A stretch of 64,000 nucleotides of DNA from Pedobacter gandavensis (GTDB lineage: Bacteria > Bacteroidota > Bacteroidia > Sphingobacteriales > Sphingobacteriaceae). The position numbers and the translations under genes are program-made. The first letter of the stretch is position 1, and the number at the start of each line of letters is the position of its first letter. A model generated the notes under the pieces. It made no database searches. It was not told where the DNA came from and worked only from the letters and a program-made list of their open reading frames with translations. The DNA lies in assembly GCF_014172405.1 (NCBI RefSeq), contig NZ_WNXC01000001.1, positions 1,116,001 through 1,180,000 of the forward strand. Reading direction: 5' to 3'. This document shows, one piece after another, positions 26,264-34,883 of the stretch.

Positions 26264-27907
26264 CTATTTCAATAAACTAAAATGAGCGCCTGTTAATATA
26301 ATCCTCACTTTGGTTCCTACAGTGGTTCTGGAGCTCTCCATAATATTTTGATTATAATCCGTTGCTGTGACATGAAATGCACCTACATAGGCAGCTAAAA
26401 TCTCTCTAATGCCATCTTCTTGGATTGTATTGATGGCTACCCCGTTGCTGATGTCAATTCCTTTATTTCTTAACGCTTCGACAACGGTGCCCAAAAGACC
26501 AATTTTCCCAAAATGATGCAATACGCAGCGGATATAACACTCCCAATTCTTTCCACTTACAACAAATATACTTGAGCCGGGATGAACACCACGATCATTT
26601 AAGAATTCTGCTACGGAACTGATCATCACAGGTTCTAATTCTCCTTCTCCGCCAATGTTATAAGTTGGAGCATAAGGCCCTGCAGACTTTCCCTTGCTCA
26701 TTCGTTGGTTATAAAATTCTAATGGTGAATCTCCATCCTCATAAGCCACCATAAACATTTCGTCAGGTAAATCTTCCAATTTCAGACCATACTCAGTCCA
26801 GGCAAGGATTTCTATTGCCTTCATCCATTCTTTAAACGTGAGTCCTTCTTCTTCTTCCTCCTCAGCGTAGATTGAGTCGTCATCTGAAGAACTTGATTCA
26901 TCATCTGAAGTGTAGAGTTTTTTTCCTTTTGCGGATTTAAGTCGATCTCTCATATTTGTAAACCGAACTCGATAATCGTCATCAATTTCCTCATCAGTAT
27001 CAGGTCCAACTTCATCTAAGGGTACGAATCCATGAATCATGATTCCCGCTTCTTTTAGAATTCCTATTGCATTAGTGAATTCTTCATCAGTACCGTATGG
27101 GTTTGCAAAAAATATAGTAACCTTTTTTAATTTATGATTTTTAACCCAGTTGGCTAATAGTGTAGCGCATTTTTCATGACAAGGACTATTGTTGATGGTA
27201 ATTTGAATTACGGTATGTGCATTTAAAGGAATACCGCTACTCTCAACTTGACGCATGAAAATCTGTTCAGCATGTAGATCATCATTGGAATCGTTCCTGG
27301 TTTCGAATCGTTTTTTTCCAACAAGTCCAACAAGCCTTGTCACAGTGTTGAATGAGAACTGATTAATTGCTGCGTATCGTCCTTTATCCGACAAACTTCC
27401 CCCTGGTAAAGTAGGCCTTGATGAATGATGGCTAAACTCTACTTCCGTATATACGGGAAGTTTCTCATCTTTAAATAAACGATATACATCGAAGACTGAC
27501 CACACCTCTTTATCCTCATTAATTTTGCCTATCTTTTCTCTGATAACCTCCTCATTGGACCTCCCATATTTAGCTACAAAAAAATCGATTAACTCATCTA
27601 TGTTGGAAACGGGTACAGTTGATGATTTCTTGGAAAAATCAATTACTCGTTGAGCAACTGTATGGTTACCTTTGTTCGTAGCGTCCTGTTGCTGTGCAAT
27701 AAAATTATCCGTCATTACCTGCAACTGAGCTGCTTGTTTAGCCTGAAGGCTGTTATTCGCCATCTCTTGCAGTTTTCCCTGTGCAACCGCTTCAGGTCGA
27801 TTGTCTACAAATTGAAAAATGGGTTCACTACCACTCTTTTTTTGAGTAACCTCATTCGCAACTGATTGGCTTTTGTTAGGTTGGGCTTTGTCAGTGTGAG
27901 TATTCAT
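26264..27907 (-). CDS. Putative eCIS-type cargo with zinc deaminase domain
   Basis: Residues 32-72 (QFVDNRPEAVAQGKLQEMAN, then NSLQAKQAAQLQ) match the leader I know from Bacteroidota eCIS-associated DUF4157 proteins, but the DUF4157 metallopeptidase itself is absent. Residues about 150-290 carry a nucleotide deaminase signature: H212-A-E214 and, 27 residues on, S-P242-C243-HEK-C247, followed by the strand KKVTIFFANPYG. This fits HxE-x(23-28)-PC-x(2-4)-C. An acidic low-complexity linker (about 334-354) leads to a C-terminal domain ending GAHFSLLK. It would act as a secreted toxin that deaminates a nucleic acid or nucleotide. Export and target are inferred. Confidence 0.75.
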   Translation of the reverse strand: MNTHTDKAQPNKSQSVANEVTQKKSGSEPIFQFVDNRPEAVAQGKLQEMANNSLQAKQAAQLQVMTDNFIAQQQDATNKGNHTVAQRVIDFSKKSSTVPVSNIDELIDFFVAKYGRSNEEVIREKIGKINEDKEVWSVFDVYRLFKDEKLPVYTEVEFSHHSSRPTLPGGSLSDKGRYAAINQFSFNTVTRLVGLVGKKRFETRNDSNDDLHAEQIFMRQVESSGIPLNAHTVIQITINNSPCHEKCATLLANWVKNHKLKKVTIFFANPYGTDEEFTNAIGILKEAGIMIHGFVPLDEVGPDTDEEIDDDYRVRFTNMRDRLKSAKGKKLYTSDDESSSSDDDSIYAEEEEEEGLTFKEWMKAIEILAWTEYGLKLEDLPDEMFMVAYEDGDSPLEFYNQRMSKGKSAGPYAPTYNIGGEGELEPVMISSVAEFLNDRGVHPGSSIFVVSGKNWECYIRCVLHHFGKIGLLGTVVEALRNKGIDISNGVAINTIQEDGIREILAAYVGAFHVTATDYNQNIMESSRTTVGTKVRIILTGAHFSLLK

Positions 27908-28216
27908 AACCTATTCTTTTTCAAGTTTTATCTATTGCCTATAACGGGCTTACCGGCCTTGATACGTACTTCCTTTTCCAAAGTCTCATATCCCAGTCAT
28001 TAAAGCGCTGGCTGTGTGAGCTACGGTCAGTTACCGGAGCAGCCTTGTAGCGCTTCCTGGTTGAAAGTAGTAAAGTCAGTGACCTTTTTGGCAGGATAAG
28101 CAATAACTCCCTCCCGCTACCTGTTGCATGCCAGACCAATGTCCTGGGCAGCTTTTTGGTATACTGATCTCTAAGCGTTTATTCATTACATGAATTTAAA
28201 CTAATATTTTGACATT
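27908..28216. other. Intergenic stretch upstream of the deaminase gene
   Basis: No gene is supported here. An open leftward frame at 27939-28139 has no recognisable motif. The stretch is richer in G+C than its surroundings and contains the structured palindrome at 28003-28055, so it may be an element remnant or an RNA leader. Confidence 0.5.
28003..28055. repeat. Nested imperfect palindrome (possible structured element)
   Basis: AAGCGCT (28003-28009) pairs with AGCGCTT (28049-28055), GGCTG (28010-28014) with CAGCC (28040-28044) across a 4-base bulge, and CGGT with ACCG at the tip. The whole folds as one 53-nt hairpin on either strand. It could be a REP-like palindrome, the end of a lost mobile element or part of a 5' leader. 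Confidence 0.55.
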
Positions 28217-28480
28217 TTAGCGATGACTGATGGTCAATACTAAATTGTCAACTATGGTTTGCCCGGCAGATGCCTCAGTTTCTCCTTTAGCACCTGGTAT
28301 TCTTTTTCGATGTGTCGGAAAGCCTGCGTAGATACTATCAGAAATTGACTTTTCATTAGCAGATTTTAAACAGACATAAACTTCCATCTGCTCACTCATC
28401 ATCCATTCTTCCTGAAGCGGGAGAAAACAGGTACCATCAGACCTTTTAGCAGCATTCAGAAAGCTGGATGCCCGACCTTT
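28217..28480 (-). pseudogene. C-terminal fragment of a DUF6266 gene
   Basis: The leftward frame from a TGA at 28493 to the stop at 28217 contains DGTCFLPLQEEWMMSEQMEV and SANEKSISDSIYAG. These align with the C-terminal part of the intact DUF6266 protein at 13185 (MEAYISFIDEDASTISDSVH). The N-terminal two-thirds, including the MGRLNNG opening, are missing. About 90 codons survive, so it is a relic. Confidence 0.65.
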
Positions 28481-28728
28481 GGTTGGGATGGCTCACCAAT
28501 AGCTTAAAGCAAGCTTATTAATTGGTTGTTAGCCAATTTAACCACCATAGGCCCTAGCAACCTACTGATAAAAGCGACTTAAAGATTACAACGACAAAGT
28601 GTCATATAGGCCATATTACAGCTAAACACCGACAAAGGTTCATACAAACCCAGAACTTAACCCAAAGAGAGACAATCTCCAGCATACCTGGAGAATGAAT
28701 GAGTGCTATATATTAGGCAAAACTGTAA
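28481..28728. other. Gene-free stretch
   Basis: I see no gene or strong structure here. It probably holds the degraded upstream part of the DUF6266 fragment. Confidence 0.4.
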
Positions 28729-29811
28729 TTACAGAATTCGATGATCTGGATTTTTGGGATATTGATCTTGTTTTGATGCATAAAATTCACCATTATCTTT
28801 TACCCAATTACCCTGCGCATAGGTCAGATATTCCACTTTTTCTCTATATACGGATCCTTTGCTGTAGCTCAACCAAGTTTCAGCTTCACAGCATTCACAT
28901 TGCTGATTATATACCGCCTTATAGCCACAGATCTCACAATACGCTGCTTCCGAATAGTACCTATTAATGTATTCGTAATTTAGTTCCCTATAGTTTCCGG
29001 GGATCTGTTTTAAAAATTCACCATACCCTATAGACTCCTTATAAATATTGAACGGATTATAAGCCAAATTACATTGAATCTGAACCTCATTTTTGACTTT
29101 TATTTTCAAATATCTATGAAAGTCCTCTTTTAAATCAAGTCCTTCAAATTCCATGGATACCACATCGCTCCATTGAAAGTAAGTTTCGGAAATACGGAAT
29201 CCTCCTGCTTCTACCAGGACTAGCCCTCTATTTTCCAGATAATGTGCTCTACATGCTACATAGTTCCAGGTATCATACCTGATTTTGCCTTTCCCTCCAC
29301 AGGTTTCACAAGTGATCTCTGATAATTGTTCATATTTTTCTATGATATCCTCATCAGCCTGATCTGCGTGAAATCTCAGCTGTGCAAATTTCTCTTTTAT
29401 ACACGATACCTCTCTGTCCCAGCCGCTTTCATCAAGCTCCTTCACCAAAGATATGAGTAAAGAGCGCCAGCCTATGGGAATAAAAAAGCTAATTCCGTTC
29501 AATTCTGCGAGTTTGTTAATGTCGACTATATTTATTTCATCATTGACAATAAACTCCTTCAAGGTCTTCGTGTGCTTGTTAACAAACTCAAAATCTTTAA
29601 ATCTATCTTCAACAAGATCGTTTCCTGTGTTGTTTTCAATTGAAAACTGTTCATCTGCTACCAAATCAGCTTCCACATCATTTACGTAAACTTTATCAAC
29701 GAGCTTCTTGTCTTTAGCCATTTTTTTGGTTTCGAAGTAATCTATTAAACGAAATAGGTACCGAGTGGCAAATATACCGAGGAGGATTATGATCAGTGTT
29801 TTTTGTATCAT
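28729..29811 (-). CDS. Membrane-anchored zinc-ribbon protein, possible immunity-type domain
   Basis: The 360 residues start with one membrane helix (about 3-22). Residues about 112-195 match a domain I know from Bacteroidota immunity-like proteins: PIGWRSLLISLVKELDESGW, KEKFAQLRFH, then the zinc ribbon C168-ET-C171-GGKGKIRYD with C187-RA-H190. A second cysteine cluster follows at C292-EI-C295 and C305-E-CC308. It lies upstream of the deaminase gene on the same strand, with the DUF6266 remnant between. A role in protection from, or processing of, the deaminase is conceivable but unproved. Confidence 0.6.
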   Translation of the reverse strand: MIQKTLIIILLGIFATRYLFRLIDYFETKKMAKDKKLVDKVYVNDVEADLVADEQFSIENNTGNDLVEDRFKDFEFVNKHTKTLKEFIVNDEINIVDINKLAELNGISFFIPIGWRSLLISLVKELDESGWDREVSCIKEKFAQLRFHADQADEDIIEKYEQLSEITCETCGGKGKIRYDTWNYVACRAHYLENRGLVLVEAGGFRISETYFQWSDVVSMEFEGLDLKEDFHRYLKIKVKNEVQIQCNLAYNPFNIYKESIGYGEFLKQIPGNYRELNYEYINRYYSEAAYCEICGYKAVYNQQCECCEAETWLSYSKGSVYREKVEYLTYAQGNWVKDNGEFYASKQDQYPKNPDHRIL

Positions 29812-29826
29812 CAGTTATGTTATTCT

Positions 29827-29984
29827 TTATTTGAGCTTTTCAATTTCCAGTTTTTCATTTATACATGCAATAATGGCCGGAGTATTATGTTTACATGTTT
29901 CATTAGTCTTATTTTCTATAGCTGTATAGAAACTTAATGGCTGAGTTCCCGTTTCAATATGATATATCCGGTAGCAAATTCTGA
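29827..29984 (-). pseudogene. Possible C-terminal remnant of an unknown gene
   Basis: After an in-frame TAA the leftward frame reads about 52 residues including YHIETGTQPLSFYTAIENKT and ends KLEIEKLK. It has no start codon and looks protein-like. It may be the tail of a decayed gene. I cannot name the family. Confidence 0.25.
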
Positions 29985-30275
29985 CTTAGATAATTTAAAT
30001 CTTCAAGATCTTCTGTGACTAAAAAAATCTTACAATTGTGCCTATTTTATTAAGTAGTTGTGATGTTCCTCCCTCTTCCTTCCTTATTCTGATTAATGTT
30101 TCTGTATTTTTAAAATCATCAAATTCCCAACCTGTTTTGAGCGCGCTTACTAACCAATATTCGTAAATTAAACTTCCAACCTGAACATAACATTGGAATA
30201 ATTGGAATAACTCGTTATTAAAACTACAGATTATATCCTTAAGTGCGGATGAAATTAAGCGTAATAACTTCCTAA

Positions 30276-30488
30276 TCAAATCTCAGCCCATTCATTCGCG
30301 CAACACCTAACATTAGATTCGATCTTTCCAGAATACAAGATTTCAGTATGATAAAGTCCAACACCACCTTTAGTTGCAGGCGGATAATTTTTACTATGCC
30401 AGGTATTTAGACCGATATCGTGATGATAGCCCCCTGCAGAATTATTGGGAAAACTGGGTTTGAATGAGCTTAAAGTTTTACAAAAAAA
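30276..30488 (-). pseudogene. Remnant of a VOC-family dioxygenase (catechol-2,3-dioxygenase-like)
   Basis: The leftward frame ending at TGA 30276 reads FFCKTLSSFKPSFPNNSAGG, then YHHDIGLNTWHSKNYPPATK and VGLYHTEILY. The GGYHHxIGLNTW and GLYHxAIxYP pattern is typical of CatE-like vicinal-oxygen-chelate proteins. Only about 70 codons remain. The N-terminal half and the C-terminal domain are gone, so no activity is expected. Confidence 0.65.
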
Positions 30489-30510
30489 ACAATAACTAAA
30501 CCACTGCTAA

Positions 30511-30851
30511 TCAGCAAATAAGACAAAATCATTCTTTTTATAAATAATAATTTTCAATAAACCTCAACTGACATGATCATAAACAACGATTCACGTGACA
30601 ATTTCTATTTAAAACAAAAATGTTACCTAATAAATATGCTTAATAATGTAACTTAAATAAAAATATCACTAATATAATTAATTCATAATAATTAGAATGA
30701 TATACATTATTGATTAAATCACCTACTGAAAGAATCATAGTTAACATTTAAAAATCATTTCTTGCAACTACAAATTAATGAAGATTAAGGGCCCTGTTTT
30801 ACCTAACCAAAGAACTCGACTCTATTGTTTTAAATCAAACTAAAAACAGTT
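30511..30851. other. AT-rich gene-free stretch before the DUF5689 gene
   Basis: This stretch is very AT-rich with no gene. It presumably carries the promoter of the lipoprotein gene at 30852, but I cannot point to clear -33 and -7 boxes. Confidence 0.4.
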
Positions 30852-32282
30852 ATGAAAAAAATACACGCAGGTCATCCTTTAACAACATTAATTCTTTTGT
30901 TCTTCATATGCAGTATGATCTCTTGCAAGAAGGATAAAACAAAGGGCCAAGAGACGAAGCCATTCTCAAAACAAGTTTCGATTACCTACTTAAAAGATTT
31001 AATCACAGAGCTACCTGTAAAAATCAAAGACCATAGTGTAATAAGAGGAGTCGTGATCTCTGATGCCAGTTCAAAAAATGTGGAGAATAATAAAACCTTA
31101 TTTCTACAAGAAGGCACCAACCAGAAAGGGATTAAAGTACAGTTGCAAAAAGATCATAATTTCGCATTAAATGACAGTCTGGAAATAGAAATTTTCGATC
31201 AGACCATAACCAGGCTGAATGGCGCAGTCGTCTTACAGGATTTACCTAATAATTTGGTGAAAAACGTGGGTGTTGGAAAAATTTTTCCCCGTGAAACCAG
31301 TGTTAGAGCGCTTGAAGCAAATAAAAAAGATTGGGAAGGCAGTTTAATACGCATTGGAATCTGCCAACTGATTTCAGATAACGGAAAATATTCAGACAAC
31401 ATGAAAATTAAGGATGGAAAGGCTATCCTTAATTCAAGAATAATGAAAGATGCGAGTTTCATTGGACAGGAGCTTCCTAAGGATGTAAGTAGCATAGTGG
31501 GGATAGTACACTTAGAAGGAAATGAAGTCCAGCTAATACCCCGCAACACCTTAGAGATTCGTCCATTAAAATATGTTATTGATGAATTTACAAAATGGAC
31601 AAATACAACCTGGAACCATAGTTCTATCCTTCCGAGATTTACGTTACAAACTGAATATGCGAATTGGAATGGAAATATATACGAAGGACCCGTCAAACAG
31701 CTGGCAACTGCAGCGGATGGCAGTTTTACGAAATTAGGGAAGATATACCCCTATTTACCGAAAGACTCCACTCGTGGTTATATGCAACTCTTTCCTTCTG
31801 AAAAACTGAATTTGAAAGGGCTAAAATTTTTAAACATTACATTTGCTGGAAGTAAGAGTGTTGGTTACACCCTCTTTTCAGAGATCAGTATCCCTGATGA
31901 ATATATTCGTGTAGCGCTCTTACCTTTCAATACGGGTGTTGATGAACTGAGCATAGGCATAAGAATACCCATTGAATCTACAGGTGAACCAATTCCCGGA
32001 AAAGTAGTTAAACCAAAAGGAGCAGTCGACTTTTACAAAATTGTATCACTGACGGCTCCTGTGGGCGAAGTAGGAAAATTTACTGCGGTTAAATTTATAA
32101 TACCATCAACCTTGGAAGACCTAGTCGCAATGGGTATTACCTCAGGAGACAGAGAGAAATGGTTAAATAATCCGCAGTTAGAGATCATCAATCTATCTTC
32201 CAGAAAAACATCAGGCATAACCGACTTTCGTCAAGATCGTTATGTCCCAATATTACTTGACCAAGTACAAATGGGCTTTTAA
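30852..32282 (+). CDS. DUF5689 domain-containing lipoprotein
   Basis: The lipoprotein signal ends MISCKKDK. Residues about 38-235 are the DUF5689 OB-fold-like region: VSITYLKDL, SVIRGVVISDASSKNVENNK, TLFLQEGTNQKGIKVQL and SLIRIGICQLISDNGKYSD. The second half (about 240-476) is beta-rich and resembles nothing I can name. DUF5689 proteins are surface or periplasmic lipoproteins, often beside TonB receptors. Here it is convergent with one at 32358, separated by a shared terminator. The function is unknown. Confidence 0.78.
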   Translation: MKKIHAGHPLTTLILLFFICSMISCKKDKTKGQETKPFSKQVSITYLKDLITELPVKIKDHSVIRGVVISDASSKNVENNKTLFLQEGTNQKGIKVQLQKDHNFALNDSLEIEIFDQTITRLNGAVVLQDLPNNLVKNVGVGKIFPRETSVRALEANKKDWEGSLIRIGICQLISDNGKYSDNMKIKDGKAILNSRIMKDASFIGQELPKDVSSIVGIVHLEGNEVQLIPRNTLEIRPLKYVIDEFTKWTNTTWNHSSILPRFTLQTEYANWNGNIYEGPVKQLATAADGSFTKLGKIYPYLPKDSTRGYMQLFPSEKLNLKGLKFLNITFAGSKSVGYTLFSEISIPDEYIRVALLPFNTGVDELSIGIRIPIESTGEPIPGKVVKPKGAVDFYKIVSLTAPVGEVGKFTAVKFIIPSTLEDLVAMGITSGDREKWLNNPQLEIINLSSRKTSGITDFRQDRYVPILLDQVQMGF

Positions 32283-32302
32283 TTATTAAACCGAAGCACA
32301 GC

Positions 32303-32343
32303 AAAAAAATCCCTACCTGGATAAGCAGGTAAGGATTTTTTTT
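32303..32343. terminator. Bidirectional rho-independent terminator
   Basis: AAAAAAATCC-c-TACCTG pairs with CAGGTA-a-GGATTTTTTT around a 6-base loop, with one C-A mismatch. The A tract on one side and T tract on the other allow it to end both the DUF5689 gene and the convergent receptor gene. Confidence 0.85.
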
Positions 32344-32357
32344 AAACGGTTTTAATA

Positions 32358-34754
32358 TTAATTTGCTCTGCTATTTTCTGTCTGTCCTGTTGCCTTATTT
32401 TTGTAAGTGCTGTTTTTCAATTTACCAAAACTATAGATGGCCATCACCCGAAAATAATTGTTGTTAAATCTCCTGTCGAAAAATATATCGGTTTGCCCAA
32501 CGCTATAATCGCCGGAATTATTTGTTTTATTGAAGATATCGTTTGCCATAAACTTCAACTTCAGTGCATCTTTAAAAAATTCTTTATCAATTCCTATGGT
32601 CACTGAAGACCTGCTTCGATTTTGATACAATCCTGAAGATCCTTCCCCAAGATACCAAGCCAACAGCTGAACTTTAAACAGGTTTTTCACCTTAAATGTG
32701 TTGCTGGAATATAAATACCATTGCGGCCTTGGCGATAAGGATACAAAGGAAAACTGATCATCTATCATTTTGGTATAGCTCAGGTTTACTGTATTTATGG
32801 CTGTCCAGAATCCGATACCTGTAGATGCAGAAAGTGCAGCGAAAAAAGCATGACTTTTTTCCAGATTAAGGCCCTTTAAGACATAACTATTTGGTATATC
32901 CCCTCTCAAAGCGGCGGCACTAAGCGGATTATTCACATAGTTATAACCGACCCTCAGGTCAATTTTCCGGTAATATGCGCCCAATTCAAAAGAATGGACT
33001 TTCTCTGGGATAAGGTTGGGATTCCCTTCTATGGTTGTAAACGGATCCTGATAAATCACAAATGGATTTAAGGCCTGATACCTCGGCCTGGTGATCCTCG
33101 AAACGTAGGAAGCACTCAATTTAAATTGCCCGGAAACCATCCTGCTGAACATTAGGTTTGGAAAAAGATTAAAATAATTATCGCGGATTACTTGTCCCCC
33201 GCCCACACTCGTATTTAACTGGTAATTGGTCCATTCTCCCCTAAGACCTAGTCCGAAGTTGATCTTGCCCATGATCAGACCGCTATAATTGAGATAGGCT
33301 GCCGGTATTTTCTCCCTGTATTCAAAATCACTGGATAGGTTTTCATCGGGTCTAAAGTCTCCCCCATTATCTGCGATCAGGAAACCTGTACCAGAATTGG
33401 TATTTACATAGCTGAATTTAAGTCCGAGCTCCAGCTTTTCTCTGGCATTGAACACTTTGGTATAATCCAGCTGCGTACTGGAAATCAAAATCTTATGTTG
33501 AACATCATTTTTTAAGAACCTGAACGCATCTTTACCATCGATATAACTCTGCTCATCAATAAAGTCATTGATGTTGGCATGGTAATCTGAATACTGACTT
33601 CCGACAAAAAATACCGAGCCTAGTGTATCTATAGATTGGTTGTAGTTAAAACTAAAGGAATGATTTAGCCGGTGTTCGTTTTTCTTGGTGTCACTGGTAT
33701 AAAAGCGATTTCCTTCATTCGTTGTAATGTTGTTCTTACTGTCCTGGCTTCCCCCCTGTTTTTCCAAATTCCCGCTATAACTCAGGGAAAGACTTTTGTT
33801 TTTATTGATACTATATTGAACGCCGAGTCCATAATTCGAGCGGTTACGAAATTTTCGGTTCCAGTTCGTGATTACCTCAGATCGCAGATAATCTTCTTCT
33901 GAGGGCCGGGTTCTGGTGGTATACAGCTGCTCCCTATCCTTCCCCTGAAACAGACCATAATTACCTAATACAGAAAGTTTTCCTTTATTGTAATTAAAGT
34001 CAAACATGGTATTGGTATTCCTCCCTGCAAATTCAGATGCAGTAACCTGTTGACTGACGGAGGCGAGTATCCCTTCTGCTATATTAGCTTTGGTAATGAT
34101 ATTAATAACCGCTTTTCCTTCTGCATCATATTTTGATGATGGATTGGAAATGATTTCAATCTTCTCTATCTGCGATGTGGGAATAGAAGACATCCGTTCT
34201 GCAGTGATGAGTCTTCCATTAAGATAAATCGTAGCTTCGCCTCTACCTGCTACGGAAATCTGTCCGTCATTGATGATGACATTTGGAGCCCTGCTAAGGA
34301 TTTCAGTTAAGGAACTGCTATTCGCAAGTATGGTATTGGCAACCTTCACCTCCAGGTTACCATTCGCCAGATGCCGCGTTAATGGCACCTGAACACGAAC
34401 CTGAACTTCATTCAACTGAACGTAACGTTGTTTAATCACAATAGTCCCCAAATCAATGGCTACCGTTCCGTTATACTTTACCCGGATCAGGGTATCAGCA
34501 AAAAGCAAGGAGGTTAATTTCAAAGTCACTTCTTTCTGATTGATGTCTGAGAGCTCAAAGTGACCATTCAAGAAGCTAATGCCCTTTTTAAAAGCAGGAT
34601 CTGCAACTGCAAAAAGCAGTGCATTCCCCATGAGGGGTTCATGATTTGCATCAGTGACCTTGGCGGAGATGCTCCGAATATTTTGGGCATTTAATTTTAG
34701 GGAATGGAAGAATAAAGTCAATGTACTGAGGAATGTGATCAGCAGGATTTTCAT
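32358..34754 (-). CDS. Outer-membrane beta-barrel protein (TonB-receptor-like, PF14905 type)
   Basis: The 798 residues comprise a signal peptide (ending LKLNAQN), a carboxypeptidase-like beta-sandwich (about 25-110; ISAKVTDANHEPLMGNALLF) and a plug with ILSRAPNVIINDGQISVAGR, TIYLNGRLIT and QIEKIEIISNPSSKYDAEGK. A long barrel follows, ending FRVMAIYSFGKL. It resembles the receptor at 6401 in the plug (NPSSKYDA / NPSARYDA), so the two are paralogues of one family. The membrane AraC gene lies upstream on the same strand, 129 bases away. Confidence 0.87.
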   Translation of the reverse strand: MKILLITFLSTLTLFFHSLKLNAQNIRSISAKVTDANHEPLMGNALLFAVADPAFKKGISFLNGHFELSDINQKEVTLKLTSLLFADTLIRVKYNGTVAIDLGTIVIKQRYVQLNEVQVRVQVPLTRHLANGNLEVKVANTILANSSSLTEILSRAPNVIINDGQISVAGRGEATIYLNGRLITAERMSSIPTSQIEKIEIISNPSSKYDAEGKAVINIITKANIAEGILASVSQQVTASEFAGRNTNTMFDFNYNKGKLSVLGNYGLFQGKDREQLYTTRTRPSEEDYLRSEVITNWNRKFRNRSNYGLGVQYSINKNKSLSLSYSGNLEKQGGSQDSKNNITTNEGNRFYTSDTKKNEHRLNHSFSFNYNQSIDTLGSVFFVGSQYSDYHANINDFIDEQSYIDGKDAFRFLKNDVQHKILISSTQLDYTKVFNAREKLELGLKFSYVNTNSGTGFLIADNGGDFRPDENLSSDFEYREKIPAAYLNYSGLIMGKINFGLGLRGEWTNYQLNTSVGGGQVIRDNYFNLFPNLMFSRMVSGQFKLSASYVSRITRPRYQALNPFVIYQDPFTTIEGNPNLIPEKVHSFELGAYYRKIDLRVGYNYVNNPLSAAALRGDIPNSYVLKGLNLEKSHAFFAALSASTGIGFWTAINTVNLSYTKMIDDQFSFVSLSPRPQWYLYSSNTFKVKNLFKVQLLAWYLGEGSSGLYQNRSRSSVTIGIDKEFFKDALKLKFMANDIFNKTNNSGDYSVGQTDIFFDRRFNNNYFRVMAIYSFGKLKNSTYKNKATGQTENSRAN

Positions 34755-34800
34755 TTGTGAATTGGATTTAGTTTTTCTTTTTCACAAAAATCAATAGTAA

Positions 34801-34836
34801 AATCCTGCAGCAGGCTCCGGAAACGGGAATCCGGAG
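34801..34836 (-). terminator. Possible terminator after the membrane AraC gene
   Basis: Reading leftward, CTCCGG / CCGGAG (34831-34836 and 34815-34820) form a stem with a 10-nt loop, followed by a small CCTG / CAGG hairpin and a T run (GGATTTTAC). It could end the AraC transcript before the receptor gene. Confidence 0.45.
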
Positions 34837-34883
34837 TACGGATTTATAAATTAACACAAAGAACCTGGTTCAGAAACCGGTAA

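Noticed and set aside
27939..28139. Leftward 66-codon frame upstream of the effector gene
   Set aside because: It has no motif, and the DNA here is better explained by the palindrome and a GC-richer segment.
30019..30279. Leftward 86-codon frame after the VOC remnant
   Set aside because: It has only a TTG start, no homology I recognise, and overlaps the end of a pseudogene.
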